Shown: piece by piece, positions 1 to 10,906 of the stretch
Layout: the number at the start of each line of letters is the position of its first letter
Position numbering within the stretch: position 1 is the first letter of the stretch
NCBI GenBank assembly: GCA_028023455.1
Contig: JAQFVV010006731.1
Location: 132,001-196,000, forward strand
From: Epiperipatus broadwayi
Taxonomy: Eukaryota; Onychophora; Udeonychophora; Euonychophora; Peripatidae
Direction: 5' to 3'
DNA: 64,000 nt
Notes under the pieces: model-generated
The model's input: only the letters and a program-made list of their open reading frames with translations
The model's database searches: none
What the model was told of the DNA's origin: nothing
Translations under genes and position numbers: made by a program

Positions 1-1014
1 TGCCCCTCTCCTTATATGATTGATTGCAGAATCAACATTTACAATAATAATAATAATAATAATATATTACTTTTGTGAATTTAAATATTAAATACTTTTT
101 GTGCTTTAGGGCGATTTTAAACAAAATTTAATTCACATATTGGTGCTGGAATGAATCATAATTGTGTCTCCATTGTTAATGAGATAAAGAAAAGAAATAT
201 ATGTGAAATTTACAGATTTTTAAACGTACAATTTTTATTTTTTTCCAAGCTCAAATAATTTTGAGACAAAATATGACAATGGTATGACAATTTGTATTTT
301 ATAAGCTTCAAGTCTAGTTAATTATGAAAAATTGAAAATTAATCAAGGTCAATGAGAATGTTTTTGAATAAGTTTTGTGATTGAAATTTTTCCTTTCTTG
401 TAATAAATAAAAAAAAAAAATTAAAAAAAATATAATTAATGAAATAGTGATTGAAGAATGATATTTAAACTAAAGAAGCTGATATGATCACTGAAACCAT
501 ATTTTGTAAAAAAGTGAATTTTTCTCACTTTTTAACACTTAATGAGATTAGAAACACATAAAATATCACAGCCTTCATGCTTATATAAGTCAATAGAATA
601 TAAACAATTTGTTATAAAGGTAACACTTCAATTAGTAAATAAAAAATGCCTTAATAACATATTGTTTTTTATATTCTATTGATTTATTCAGGCTTTACAT
701 GAAAGCTACTGACATTTATGGTTTATATATAGTAAAAAGAAAAGAGAATATAAGAAATTTTATTTGTATATTTAGATAAATATAAATACAAAGCAATTAG
801 AAGTGAAAAAAATGCATAAAAATTATTTTATAAAAATTTCAATACAAAGTTTATTTATCGATGGACATGCCACATTTTCAGTTGTCATATATAATGTTGA
901 TTTTTCATTATTTACAAATATATATCCATTAAAATATTGTTGATGATTAAACAAAATGCCATTTTACATATTTATGTAATAACTGAAACACAGGCTTATT
1001 ATATACCTGGGTGT
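1..1014. other. AT-rich non-coding DNA
   Basis: No coding region, RNA gene or mobile-element signature is visible. The stretch is dominated by A and T runs and a short (AAT)n tract near position 50. Short open frames here have the composition expected of random AT-rich DNA. Confidence 0.6.
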
Positions 1015-1190
1015 CTATATATGTAATATAGGGTATATGAGCACAGACTTTCAGATGACCCATCACTCTCCACTCTATCTAATATCACTGATACACTCAA
1101 GCACATATATGCTGAAAAGATAAATAATCACCAATATACGTATTTCATTCCAAACCAGCAATCATCAGTTGGTCCAGATTATCCTCTAAT
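1015..1190 (+). repeat. Dispersed repeat family A, copy 1
   Basis: This segment matches stretches near 30.4 kb, 32.3 kb and, on the minus strand, 34.4-34.9 kb. The shared core contains GAAAAGATAAATAATCACCA, then a stretch ending CATCAGTTGGTCCAGATT. The family has no long open frame. The copy at 34.4-34.9 kb has inverted-repeat ends, so the family is probably a non-autonomous fold-back or MITE-like element. This copy stops shortly after the core and lacks the downstream half seen in the other copies. Confidence 0.6.
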
Positions 1191-3375
1191 TTTGAAATTG
1201 TCTTATCTCAAGATCTAAAGAAGGAAGCTCAAAGATTTGAAGTGTTACCTGGATGTTAAAAAGAAAAAAAAAGAAAAGAAAGGAAATAAGGATTGAGTCT
1301 ATTTTTTTTAAACAAAAGTGTCTGGAAAAAGGATTAAACTTTTCAGTTGAAAAATAATGTAGTTGAAAATAAATTACAGATCTAATTAAAACAAATTTGT
1401 CCAAAAATAGCAAGTGATGCTATCTCTGATTGGTTAAGTTAGCTAAAAATTGGATATAAAAAGCTGTCTTGAATTATTATTAGGATTATTGTTTATGATT
1501 CAGATTATTAAACTATCCAATTGAATGCTGAAAATATAAGAAATGGCGGGCTAGAAAAATTATATGTATGTCCCATCGGTTCCGGACCATCTGGGGAAGC
1601 TGCACATCACATAGGAAAGAAAAGATGTGTCTAAAATAATATTCTACACCTTTCAACTGACCAGATAAATAAGATGTTTTTAATAGAAGGAAGAAAGCAT
1701 TCACCTGCATTCAAAGAAGATGAATTAATCTACTGATAAATATTAATCATCAAGTCCAATTAATTGTTACAACAACTGATTTTAAACTCAAGAAAATTTA
1801 CAAATGGGAAAACAACTGCTGTATTTCATCCACATGCTTGACAGGAAGAGAAGAAAAAATTAATATAATGATTTCCAAATTATCCACTAAAGCAAATAAC
1901 CTCAATAGAGTCACCATCATCAAATAGTTATACACCTCAAGAAAGAGATTGTTCCCACATAAAAGGGAAATGGTAGCTGCAGAAATATAAACCTTATACA
2001 AGACAAGTTTGAACCCTTGGAAATTCGCCACAAACAAAAGATCAGTAATATGACTTTTTATATCTATTTTCTTTATGATATCAGTCTTAATAAACATTTT
2101 AGCAATAAAGTGGTATATTTTTATTTAAAGAACCTTTAAAGACTATTCAGATCGATTAAAAACAAGAATGTCTTACTAATAATAACTTTGAGCTTCATAA
2201 ATGATCTTGAACGTATGAAAATTATTTGTTTATTAATTTTACAATATTAATGTGTAAAACAATTTTTTTTATGGTGTTATGATTTTAGTTTTAGCTGATA
2301 TATTATTATTATTTTGGTTTTTAATAATATTTTGTTATTATGGGATAAAACACGCACATACATAATAATATTTTTATATGTGTATAATTGGGAGTGAATG
2401 TGAAATAATGAGTAGTATGAGAATATTGGATTATTTTGTTTCAAGTTAAGTATAGATTTCAGTGCTTGGAAGGGAGGGGGAGAAAATAATTTAAAACTCT
2501 TTTCTAAAACTTGCTCTTTCAATTTTACTAACATTTTTTTTTACATTCTATTTACATGTTGGATTTTAAAGTATGTGTGCCAATGAGCAGATAATATTTT
2601 TTTTTAATACTTTTCTCATGGAGTGAAAATCATGGTCAATGTGACGTCCAACTTAATACAAAATACATTTGAAGGGAAAGGGGGAAGAACTTAAAATTAA
2701 TATGAGGATTGTTATATAATCAATTATTATTATTATTATTCATGTCAATTTTCATATTATCTAGAAATTTTTATGTATATGTTAGAAATATAGTAATAAA
2801 TATTAGTTTGTTTTATTAAACGAGGCATATATATTTCATTAAGTGTAGTCTTTGTTAAGTGTGATTATTCATCATTACTGGTTGAATATTAGTTATTTAA
2901 GACATAAGTAAGTATGCTAAAATTAAGCAATAATTATGCATTTCTTTATAAAATTTAGTTTTATGTTTAGGCTTAGTTCTAAAGCTGTAGTTGAAACCCT
3001 TGTCATTATTGTTATTATCATCATCATCATCATCATCATCAACATTTTAATTAATGAACTGTTTAACTGTTTAAAGGCCATAAATAAATATTGATTTTAT
3101 AATATTTAGTGATTTCTTAGTATTATTATAACCACATCCCATCATCTATTTCATGCAAGGATGAGTGAATTGCCATCCTAAATTAGTTATATATAATCTG
3201 AGCTAGTAAACTTACAAAACTATTGAAACACATTTGTTATGCTAAGATCTGAGAAATGATTTATGTCTAGTATACTCCACTTTGGTTTATAGATGTTTTA
3301 CTTTTACCTAAATATTAATGCATATAGTGATATGGCTCAAAAAAAAGCAAAATCTCTCATTTTTTATTAGAAATA
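1191..3375. other. AT-rich non-coding DNA
   Basis: No gene, RNA or mobile-element signature is seen apart from a short (ATC)n microsatellite near 3017. Minus-strand open frames here are low-complexity and show no recognisable domain. Confidence 0.55.
3017..3040. repeat. (ATC)n microsatellite
   Basis: Eight consecutive ATC units. Confidence 0.9.
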
Positions 3376-3473
3376 AAGTACCAAAAAGGGATTCAAACCC
3401 GGTACATGTAAAAGGTTATTAGATATAACCGTGTCTAGATTCAGATAATCTAGTGGTGCCCTGCTAGACCATA
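3376..3473 (-). pseudogene. tRNA-like stretch, possible SINE head
   Basis: Read on the minus strand, it contains an A-box-like TGGTCTAGCAGGGCACC near its 5' end and a near-perfect B box, GGGTTTGAATCCC (complement of 3388-3400), about 55 bases further on. The region between can pair CTAGATT with AATCTAG. The T stem is imperfect and no convincing acceptor stem closes, so a working tRNA is unlikely. It is best read as a tRNA pseudogene or the promoter head of a tRNA-derived SINE. No A-rich SINE tail was identified. Confidence 0.35.
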
Positions 3474-3759
3474 TTCACTTAGTATTTGTTTAAACATGCA
3501 CTTAACATCAAACCAAGAAATGAAAGTGGATAAAACCTACTGCCTGTATACCTGAGTTATATTTTATTGAATTACTAGTGTACTCACTTCACGTGATTTC
3601 ATATACCTGAGTTATAAAACTTGTTATAATACTTATTAATAATTTGCTCATAATTTGCTTATAATTCTTGATAGTGTTATATTTTGAACCTTTACTTATG
3701 ATCATTCGATGGACTACTCAGGTAAGGTAATATCTTTTTTTTGATTCATTTCATTAGGT

Positions 3760-3762
<3 letters not shown>

Positions 3763-3793
<31 letters not shown>
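3763..3793. repeat. (TA)n tract at the LTR insertion site
   Basis: A pure TA tract lies directly before the first LTR base. Its last four bases, ATAT, are repeated directly after the second LTR (10907-10910), so the retrotransposon landed inside this microsatellite. Confidence 0.85.
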
Positions 3794-3795
<2 letters not shown>

Positions 3796-4383
3796 AAACA
3801 GTAAGATTCGTATTCGAATCTTAAGTTTCACCTTTTTCTGTCGTCTCTCACTGACCGGTCTATCCCGCCCAAATTTAAACTTTTTGATATCGAATTGTGT
3901 GTGTAACAATATTAAAAATGTATAAATATATGTAGAATTCAGCTTAAACATGCACACATTTCGATCTCAAATTAAATGCAATAAATAGGGATAAAATAGT
4001 ATAATTTAGATTTCTTTTAGTTATATAATTTTGTATAATTTTAATCATTTATTTTGGATTATAAAATTCGTATTTATTGCTTTGTTTAAATTTCGTTTAA
4101 TAATAATTCTAAAAAAATCTGATGTAATATTTAATTAAAAGTTAAAATAATCTTATGTTCCCTTTTTGTTTTTGAAATTTAAAAGCATCGGTCAGTGATA
4201 GATAATAGATTAATTAAAGAAACATTCCCCAAAATATCATTAGTAAATGTAAAATGTAAACAATAGAACGGCAGCTTTCTTTAATTAAAAACCAACAAAA
4301 TGCATTGATTATCCTCAGGACAGATTAAATAGAACCTAAAAATATCTTAACAAAAATGTGAAAGATTAAGATAAAAAAAGAGG

Positions 4384-4712
4384 CCATCTTGGACTTGCTG
4401 GAGACATTCACTTAAAACTTTAGCTTTGCTCTCGATCACTGAGAGTCTCCAAAAATATAAAAATAATTTGTTCCTGCCAAGGTATGACCGAGTAAAGCAC
4501 CTAGATTATTCTCCATCGGGAGATGGCCGATCGGATGCTGAACTTTCCATTGCCCATCATAAATTCAACATGAAGATCTGCTGCCTGAAATAAATGAAAA
4601 AGCTGCTGCTGTTGTGAAATTAAATGAAATATCTAAAATACAAAAAAGACTTGCCACTCGTGAACTTTTTGCTGCTAAACTAATGGAATCAGAAAACTTC
4701 TTATAAAACAGG
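4384..4712 (+). pseudogene. Coding-like plus-strand segment inside the 5' LTR
   Basis: Two consecutive frames read like protein. The first contains LPRYDRVKHLDYSPSGDG (about 4472-4525). After a one-base frame change the second contains EDLLPEINEKAAAVVKLNE and then ATRELFAAKLMESENF, ending close to 4705 before AAAACAGGTACAT. The composition is less AT-biased than the surroundings. The 3' LTR copy (about 8934-9256) keeps most of it but has a further frame break. No family was recognised. It could be a captured host gene fragment or an ancient element ORF; it is not an intact gene. Confidence 0.35.
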
Positions 4713-5250
4713 TACATGTCTGTTTTCAAACTCTAGAGTACTCTAATAATATGCTATAGCTCTTCTTCATAATCCTTATCTAAATTATAAAATGTAAAAA
4801 CTACCATATGTATAGCTAAAACTGAATAATTAACTTAATGTGTAAATTTCTCTACTAATCTAGCTTACCTCATTCTATATTGGGTGCGTATTATATCATT
4901 TCTATCTATAGTTATTATTTAATTATTGCATGCTCATAATTATTTTAATTTTCAAAGTTTAAATCTATGATCGCTTAAAACAATGAATGCGTGTCAAATT
5001 TTCATTAATATTTACTTTCCTAAATAACTTTACTTTCATATAAATCGACACGCATTCAATGCTTCATTTATTGTAATACAGGGTCTACTACTTCGCAAAT
5101 GGCTGACATATTAGTTATAATAATTCCCAATGTATATATGTTTTGTATTTATTAAATCATCATGAATAATTCCATAGAATTACATTTCTTTGAGAGTCAC
5201 CAACGTTCTTTAGTAAATGTTGATAATGTCGGGCCGAATTAGAAATCCAT

Positions 5251-5553
5251 TTAAATCTTATAATCGTTTATAAGTATACATGTGTTACGTTTTAGAGACG
5301 CGATGACCCATTCCGCCGTGAAATTTCTGGATTCTTCAGGGTTGAAATTAACCCCAGTCGTCCTACACAAGTGGGCATAATGGGTGCTCCCGTAGGATTT
5401 GACAATGTCATGCAGCCAGCCGGAAAATTGCGCCACATACCGCTTGTCCCTGGTTATGCTTATGTGACACCTTACTTCATCGGACCGAGGCAGAGACCAG
5501 TCTGATATTCTTATAAACCAATTCGCGGCATTGCAGTTTCGATATACTGCCAT
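5251..5553 (-). CDS. Antisense ORF of unknown function inside the 5' LTR
   Basis: A 100-codon minus-strand frame starts at an ATG and stays open about 17 codons further upstream. It contains NWFIRISDWSLPRSDE, FSGWLHDIVKSYGSTHYAH and NFNPEESRNFTAEWV, with a balanced, Trp- and charge-containing composition unlike random AT-rich DNA. The matching stretch in the 3' LTR (9803-10105, minus strand) carries an in-frame stop and about ten amino-acid changes, so the frame is not under strong present constraint in both copies. No signal peptide or membrane segment is evident. I do not recognise the family. It may be a captured host exon, an accessory ORF of the element lineage, or the second exon of an antisense gene whose first part is at 6094-6316. 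Confidence 0.3.
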   Translation of the reverse strand: MAVYRNCNAANWFIRISDWSLPRSDEVRCHISITRDKRYVAQFSGWLHDIVKSYGSTHYAHLCRTTGVNFNPEESRNFTAEWVIASLKRNTCILINDYKI

Positions 5554-6093
5554 TTCATATCTTCTTTCTAAAGCGTACCACGTGTTCCTGTGCTCAATTC
5601 TATTATTCTATATATCACTCCGCCTCTGCATTATCTTCGTAATTCACTCTCAAATAAATGTTTGCCCTTAGTTATAAATAAATATTTTAATTAAATAAAT
5701 ATATGTCTGCTGTTACTCTTATAACCCATACTTTAGACTCTTGCATTGCAAAGGTATAAATCCCTCCATGCATGCATTAGAAATACTCACTCGAGAATTT
5801 TAGGTAGCTAGATTACGCTTTCAAATAAATGTATTCCTTTTGTAAACATTACAGTATCGGAAATACCGCTACTGAAATCCTCAATATAAAATAATGTCTA
5901 AATAAATAAATGTACTCTTTAAAATATAATCATGTTGCAAATCCCGCTACTGAAGCTGTTAGTCCATAAAATATTATTAATGTTGTTTTATTAAAATGTA
6001 TTAATAAATAATTTTAAACTATATGTCTGCAATTACGTTTCATTTATTCGATACCCATTCTATATATTTCCTCGATTATGTAAATATGAATGC

Positions 6094-6316
6094 TTAATTA
6101 ATATTAGTTTGATTATTGGCTAACTTGAGAATAAAATCATGAGTCTCTTGCATATCCCTGACCACCGTGCCTAAGGAAATATTTACTAATGTCGCATCAG
6201 ATGCGTTGTTTCGTGGATTGTATTGTGGAACCGATAAACTATGTTCGAACTCAGTACCATGGGTGGCTTCGCTACTCAATGGTGCTGCTGTTCTGTATGG
6301 TGGTCGAATTCTGCAC
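6094..6316 (-). CDS. Antisense ORF near the 3' end of the 5' LTR, unknown
   Basis: This minus-strand frame has no ATG start in range but is open for about 73 codons. It includes VPQYNPRNNASDATLVN and SLGTVVRDMQETHDFILKLA and ends in Asn-rich residues. The 3' LTR equivalent (10649-10871) is also open, with few replacements. The composition is protein-like. However, a distant homologue of this LTR region at 48440-48652 conserves short DNA blocks but not this frame, which argues that DNA or RNA signals rather than the peptide are conserved. Function unknown. Confidence 0.25.
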
Positions 6317-6374
6317 TATGTTTACGAGTCACATGTTTTCTGACCGTTACATAGTTAAATTTTTTTTTAGCGTT

Positions 6375-6392
6375 TGGCACCCAACTTGGGGC
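6375..6392 (+). promoter_or_regulatory. Primer binding site, tRNA-Lys type
   Basis: TGGCACCCAACTTGGGGC lies 23 bases after the end of the 5' LTR. The tRNA-Lys(1,2)-type primer binding site of retroviruses and Gypsy elements reads TGGCGCCCAACGTGGGGC, so there are two differences in 18. The position and the leading TGG fit minus-strand priming. The 23-base gap is longer than usual. Confidence 0.7.
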
Positions 6393-7018
6393 GTTCGATA
6401 CAAAAAACCCATATATACCCTGAGCAAAATATAACGCATATAAATTTCTTTTAGCGTTCGTTACTCGAGTTAGCTAATTATTCTATATATATACGATTTT
6501 GTTTTGATAAAAATAATGGAAAAAAAAGTAAATCGAGTGAAATAATGTGGGTCGAGTGAGTGAAAGGACAGCAGGCGTAATAACAAATTTAAGGAAAGCA
6601 GGGATGTGTGTGTAATTTAAGAAGGAATGAAAATACTCGGATCTAATGAAATATTTTGCTTTATACATATATGTCAAGAAAAAAAAGTAATCAGTCGTTA
6701 AATGAGAAAGCGAGTAGCATTGAATTTTTTTTTATTAAAACACCGTTATATATATAGCATAGACAGCAGAAGTTTGTTATATATGTTAATAGTAAATATA
6801 TTTGTTAAAGTACAAATATATATATCATAGACAGCAGTGGCTTATTATACGCGTAATCAGTAGTTCGCTATAATATATATGTTAAATATGTTAAACGCAG
6901 CAATATAGAGATAGGGCAATGTAGAGTAAGTGAGGGCAGTGAAAGAGTGTTATAGGGCCAATATACCGGTGGGGAGTAGTCAAATGCTACTAGTATAAAA
7001 TAAATAATATTAAGAAAA

Positions 7019-7207
7019 ATGGAAGCAGAAAATGATAGAATAGCATCAATGAACTTCAGTCTAATGTTACTTGAAATATTTAGAGAGAGTAAAGAAGGAT
7101 GGAGGAAAATATGTGAGGAAGTGAGAAGAAGATATGAAGAACCAAAAACGAGTCAGGAAGAGGAGGAGATACAAGTTAGGAGTGTCAGAAAATTGATAGG
7201 GATATGA
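7019..7207 (+). CDS. Gag-like ORF, N-terminal part
   Basis: A 62-codon frame starts MEAENDRIASMNFSLML and continues with a charged, probably helical stretch rich in Glu, Arg and Lys. Its stop overlaps the start of the next frame as ATGA (7204-7207), a shift of minus one. This may be an ancestral single gag gene broken by an indel, or a true overlap read by reinitiation or frameshifting. Function as part of a retrotransposon capsid protein is inferred from position between PBS and polypurine tract and from the second part. Confidence 0.55.
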   Translation: MEAENDRIASMNFSLMLLEIFRESKEGWRKICEEVRRRYEEPKTSQEEEEIQVRSVRKLIGI

Positions 7208-7809
7208 TGGTGTATTTTGAAATGATCAACGAATATTATGGAATATCCCCAGTTAGTAAAAAGAAAAAAGAAATTAAAGATATGGAAAAAGAAAGGGAAT
7301 TAGAAATACTTGATGAACCGATGATAGTAGATGAGCAAATAAACCTTATTCCAATAGATGAAGGCCCACAAGAACCGTTGAGTGAAAGCAGTAAAAAGGA
7401 GACAAGCATGGACGGGGACAAAAGAATAGGACCGAAAGTCACGGAAGAAAACATGAAAACGGACAGTGGATACCAAAGCCACTTAACAAAGATGGTCCAC
7501 GTTAAAATATTTAGAGTGGAAATAAGGGAAAAACCTCAAACCTACCTAGAGAGCTCACAGAAGTTCTTAAAATTTCATAAGAAAGGGCCAGATGTGCAGA
7601 TAGCTATAGCTAGTAACCATCTGCAGGGATCTGCCAAAAACTGGTGGAATATGGGAAAGTGGAAATTTAGAATGATCCAGTGTAGCATTCCGCTAACCAT
7701 CCAACCATTAATGACAGGCATTCAAATAAAAGATATAGGAGAAATGGTTGAATTTCTTACCATGGATTTGAACCATTGGGCCAAAGAACCACCTGATAAA
7801 AAGCAATGA
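7204..7809 (+). CDS. Gag-like ORF, capsid part
   Basis: 201 codons. The first half is acidic and charged. The second half has the pattern of retrotransposon Gag capsid: TYLESSQKFLKFHKKGPDVQ, then IAIASNHLQGSAKNWW. This matches the family layout of an aromatic or leucine helix, then L-x-G-x-A-x-x-W. No CCHC zinc knuckle follows, and no protease or pol frame is found before the 3' LTR. The product would assemble particles around element RNA in the cytoplasm if intact. Gag-only interiors are known for non-autonomous LTR elements. Identification as Gag is moderately secure; the exact lineage is not. Confidence 0.65.
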   Translation: MMVYFEMINEYYGISPVSKKKKEIKDMEKERELEILDEPMIVDEQINLIPIDEGPQEPLSESSKKETSMDGDKRIGPKVTEENMKTDSGYQSHLTKMVHVKIFRVEIREKPQTYLESSQKFLKFHKKGPDVQIAIASNHLQGSAKNWWNMGKWKFRMIQCSIPLTIQPLMTGIQIKDIGEMVEFLTMDLNHWAKEPPDKKQ

Positions 7810-8335
7810 TTAGAAACCCAAGGCCGCAGTCATCGATGATGAGAGATCGGTATTATCCACCTGACCTGGAGTTGTAAACATATTAGACTCTTAGGACGGA
7901 TTAAACGTATCTGAAAATAGTAAAATGAACTTGATATAATGAACTTGGTTGAATGGATTGTACATTAGTCAAATAGGGTTTTAGATAGAAATTTTATTAT
8001 ATATATATTATTGTTTTAATTACTATTACTCTTAAATTTTTTTTTTATATTATACTAACTAATCCTATTCTAAGAATTTTTTTATATATATACATTCAGT
8101 TTAACTAATTATTACTATGATTTTAACCAGACACAGCCAAATTAGGCCATTTTAATTAAACTAAATTCTAGATCCAAGTATATAAATTGTTCGTTGCTTC
8201 ATGTAATCTCTGCTTTCTATATTTCAATATATCTGTAAAAACAATAATAATGTTTTCATCTTTAAATTATATAATGTAAAATTTTTTTCTCTTTCTTGCC
8301 TCCTTTGTTCTTCCTTAATTGTTCATGGGAAGTAC
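7810..8335. other. Interior of LTR element without pol
   Basis: Between the Gag-like frame and the 3' LTR the sequence becomes AT-rich with no open frame of note. It may be a remnant of the region after pol in a complete parent element, left by a large internal deletion. Confidence 0.5.
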
Positions 8336-8342
8336 GAGGAAA
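8336..8342 (+). promoter_or_regulatory. Short polypurine tract
   Basis: GAGGAAA lies directly before the TG of the 3' LTR, the position expected for the plus-strand primer of reverse transcription. It is short for a polypurine tract, so the call rests mainly on position. Confidence 0.5.
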
Positions 8343-10906
8343 TGAAACAGTAAGATTCGTATTCGAATCTTAAGTTTCACCTTTTTCTGTCGTCTCTCAC
8401 TGACCGGTCTATCCCGCCCAAATTTAAACTTTTTGTTATCGAATTGTGTGTGTAACAATATTAAAAATGTATAAATATATGTAGAATTCAGCTTAAACAT
8501 GCACACATTTCGATCTCAAATGAAACACAATAAATAGGGATAAAATAGTATAATTTAGATTTCTCTTAGTTATATAATTTTGTATAATTTTAATCATTTA
8601 TTTTGGATTATAAAGTTCGTATTTATTGCTTTGTTTAAATTTCGTTTAATAATAATTCTAAAAAAATCTGATGTAATATTTAATTAAAAGTTAAAATAAT
8701 CTTATGTTCCTTTTTTGTTTTTGAAATTTAAAAGCATCGGTCAGTGATAGATAATAGATTAATTAAAGAAAAATTCCCCAAAATATAATTAGTAAATGTA
8801 AAATGTAAACAATAGAACGGCAGCTTTCTTTAATTAAAAACCAACAAAATGCATTGATTATCCTCAGGGCAGATTAAATAGAACCTAAAAATATCTTAAC
8901 AAAAATGTGAAAGATCAAGATAAAAAAAGAGGGCATCTTGGACTTGATGGAGACATTCACTTAAAAGTTTAGCTTTGCTCTCAATCACAGAGTCTCCAAA
9001 AATATAAAAATAATTTGTTCCTGCCAAGGTATGACCGAGTAAAGCACCTAGATTATTCTCCATCAGGAGATGGCCTATCGGATGCTGAACTTTCCATTGC
9101 CTGTCATAATTTCACCATGAAGATCTGCTGCCTGAAATAAATGAAAAAGCTGCTGCTGTTGTAAAATTAAATGAAATATCTAAATACAAGAAAGACTCGC
9201 CACTCGTGAACTTTTTGCTGCTAAACTAATGGAATCAGAAACTTCTTATAAAACAGGTACCTGTCTGTGTTCAAACTCTAGAGTACTCTAATAATATGCT
9301 ATAGCTCTTCTTCATAATCCTTATCTAAATTATAAAATGTAAAAACTACCATATGTATAGCTAAAACTGAATAATTAACTTAATGTGTAAATTTCTCTAC
9401 TAATCTAGCTTACCTCATTCTATATTGGGTGCATATTTCTATAATCTACATTTCTATCTATAGTTATTATTTAATTATTGCATGCTCATAATTATTTCAA
9501 TTTTCAAAGTTTAAATCTATGATCACTTAAAACAATGAATGCGTGTCAAATTTTCATTAATATTTACTTTCCTAAATAACTTTACTTTCATATAAATCGA
9601 CACGCATTCAATGCTTCATTTATTGTAATGCAAGGTCTACTACTTCGCACATGGCTGACATATTAGTTATAATAATTCCCAATTTATATATGTTTGGTAT
9701 TTATTAAATCATCATGAATAATTCCATAGAATTACAATTCTTTGAGAGTCACCAACGTTCTTTAGTAAATGTTGATAATGTCGGGCCGAATTAGAAATCC
9801 ATTTAAATCTTATAATCGTTTATAAGTATACATGTGTTATGTTTTAGAGATGCAATGACCCATTCTGCTGTGAAATTTCCGGATTCTTCAGGGTTGAAAT
9901 TAACCCCAGTCATCCTACACAAGCGGGCATAATGGGTGCTCCCGTAGGATTTGACAATGTCATGCAGCCAGCCGGCAAATCACGCCACGTACCACTTGTC
10001 CCTGGTTATGCTTATGTGACACCTTGCTTCATCGGACTGAGGCAGAGACCAGTCTGATATTCTTATAAACCCATTCGCAGCATTGCAGTTTCGATATACT
10101 GCCATTCCATATCGCCTTTCTAAAGCGTACCATGTGTTCCTTTGCTCAATTCTATTATTCTATATATCACTCCGCCTCTGCATTATCTTCGTAATTCACT
10201 CTCAAATAAATGTTTGCCCTTAGTTATAAATAAATATTTTAATTAAATAAATATATGTCTGCCATTACTCTTATAACCCATACTTTAGACTCTTGCATTG
10301 CAAAGGTATAAATCCCTCCATGCATGCATTAGAAATACTCACTTGAGAATTTTAGGTAGCTAGATTACGCTTTCAAACAAATGTATTTTTTTTGTAAACA
10401 TTACAGTATCGGAAATACCGCTATGGAAATCCTCAATATAAAATAATGTCTAAATAAATAAATGTACTCTTTAAAATATAATCATGTTGCAAATCCCGCT
10501 ACTGAAGCTGTTAGTCCATAAAATATTATTAATGTTGTATTATTAAAATGTATTAATAAATAATTTTAAACTATACGTCTGCAATTACATTTCATTTATT
10601 CGATACCCATTCTATATAATATTTCCTCGATTATGTAAATATGAATGCTTAATTAATATTAGTTTGATTATTGGCTAACTCGAGAATAAAATCATGAGTC
10701 TCTTGCATATCCCTGACCACCATGCCTAAGGAAATATTTACTAATGTTGCATCAGATGCGTTGTTTCGTGGATTGTATTGTGGAACCGATAAACTATGTT
10801 CAAACTCAGTACCACGGGTGGCTTTGCTACTCGATGGTGCTGCTGTTCTGTATGGTGGTCGAACTCTGCACTATGTTTACGAGTCACACGTTTTCTGACC
10901 ATTACA
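8343..10906 (+). repeat. 3' long terminal repeat (2,564 bp)
   Basis: Near-identical to 3794-6351 over its full length. It ends ACCATTACA and is followed by ATAT within a short TA run. It carries the second copies of the plus-strand coding-like segment (about 8934-9256) and of the antisense frames at 9803-10105 (one in-frame stop) and 10649-10871. Confidence 0.88.

Larger units (their letters stand above)
3794..6351 (+). repeat. 5' long terminal repeat (2,558 bp)
   Basis: The whole length aligns with 8343-10906. Homology begins exactly at TG (the preceding base differs between copies) and ends exactly at CA. The LTR contains an inverted repeat, GAATGCGTGTC near 4985 and GACACGCATTC near 5048, conserved in both copies. 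It also contains protein-like segments on both strands, listed separately. At 2.5 kb it is long for an animal LTR. Confidence 0.88.
3794..10906 (+). mobile_element. LTR retrotransposon with long LTRs and a gag-only interior
   Basis: Two direct repeats of about 2.56 kb start TGAAACAG and end GACC(G/A)TTACA, giving TG...CA termini. They bracket a 1,991-bp interior. ATAT flanks both sides as a 4-bp target duplication, a pattern known for several Gypsy-type elements. A primer-binding-site-like sequence follows the 5' LTR, a short purine run precedes the 3' LTR, and a Gag-like reading frame lies between. Protease, reverse transcriptase, RNase H and integrase were looked for in the interior and not seen. 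It is therefore probably non-autonomous and mobilised by a related complete element. LTR copies differ by scattered substitutions, many of them CpG to TpG or CpA, plus small indels, so insertion is fairly recent but not fresh. Superfamily assignment to Gypsy is inferred. Confidence 0.85.

Noticed and set aside
7236-7482. Minus-strand frames opposite gag
   Set aside because: Shadow frames of the purine-rich Gag coding strand.
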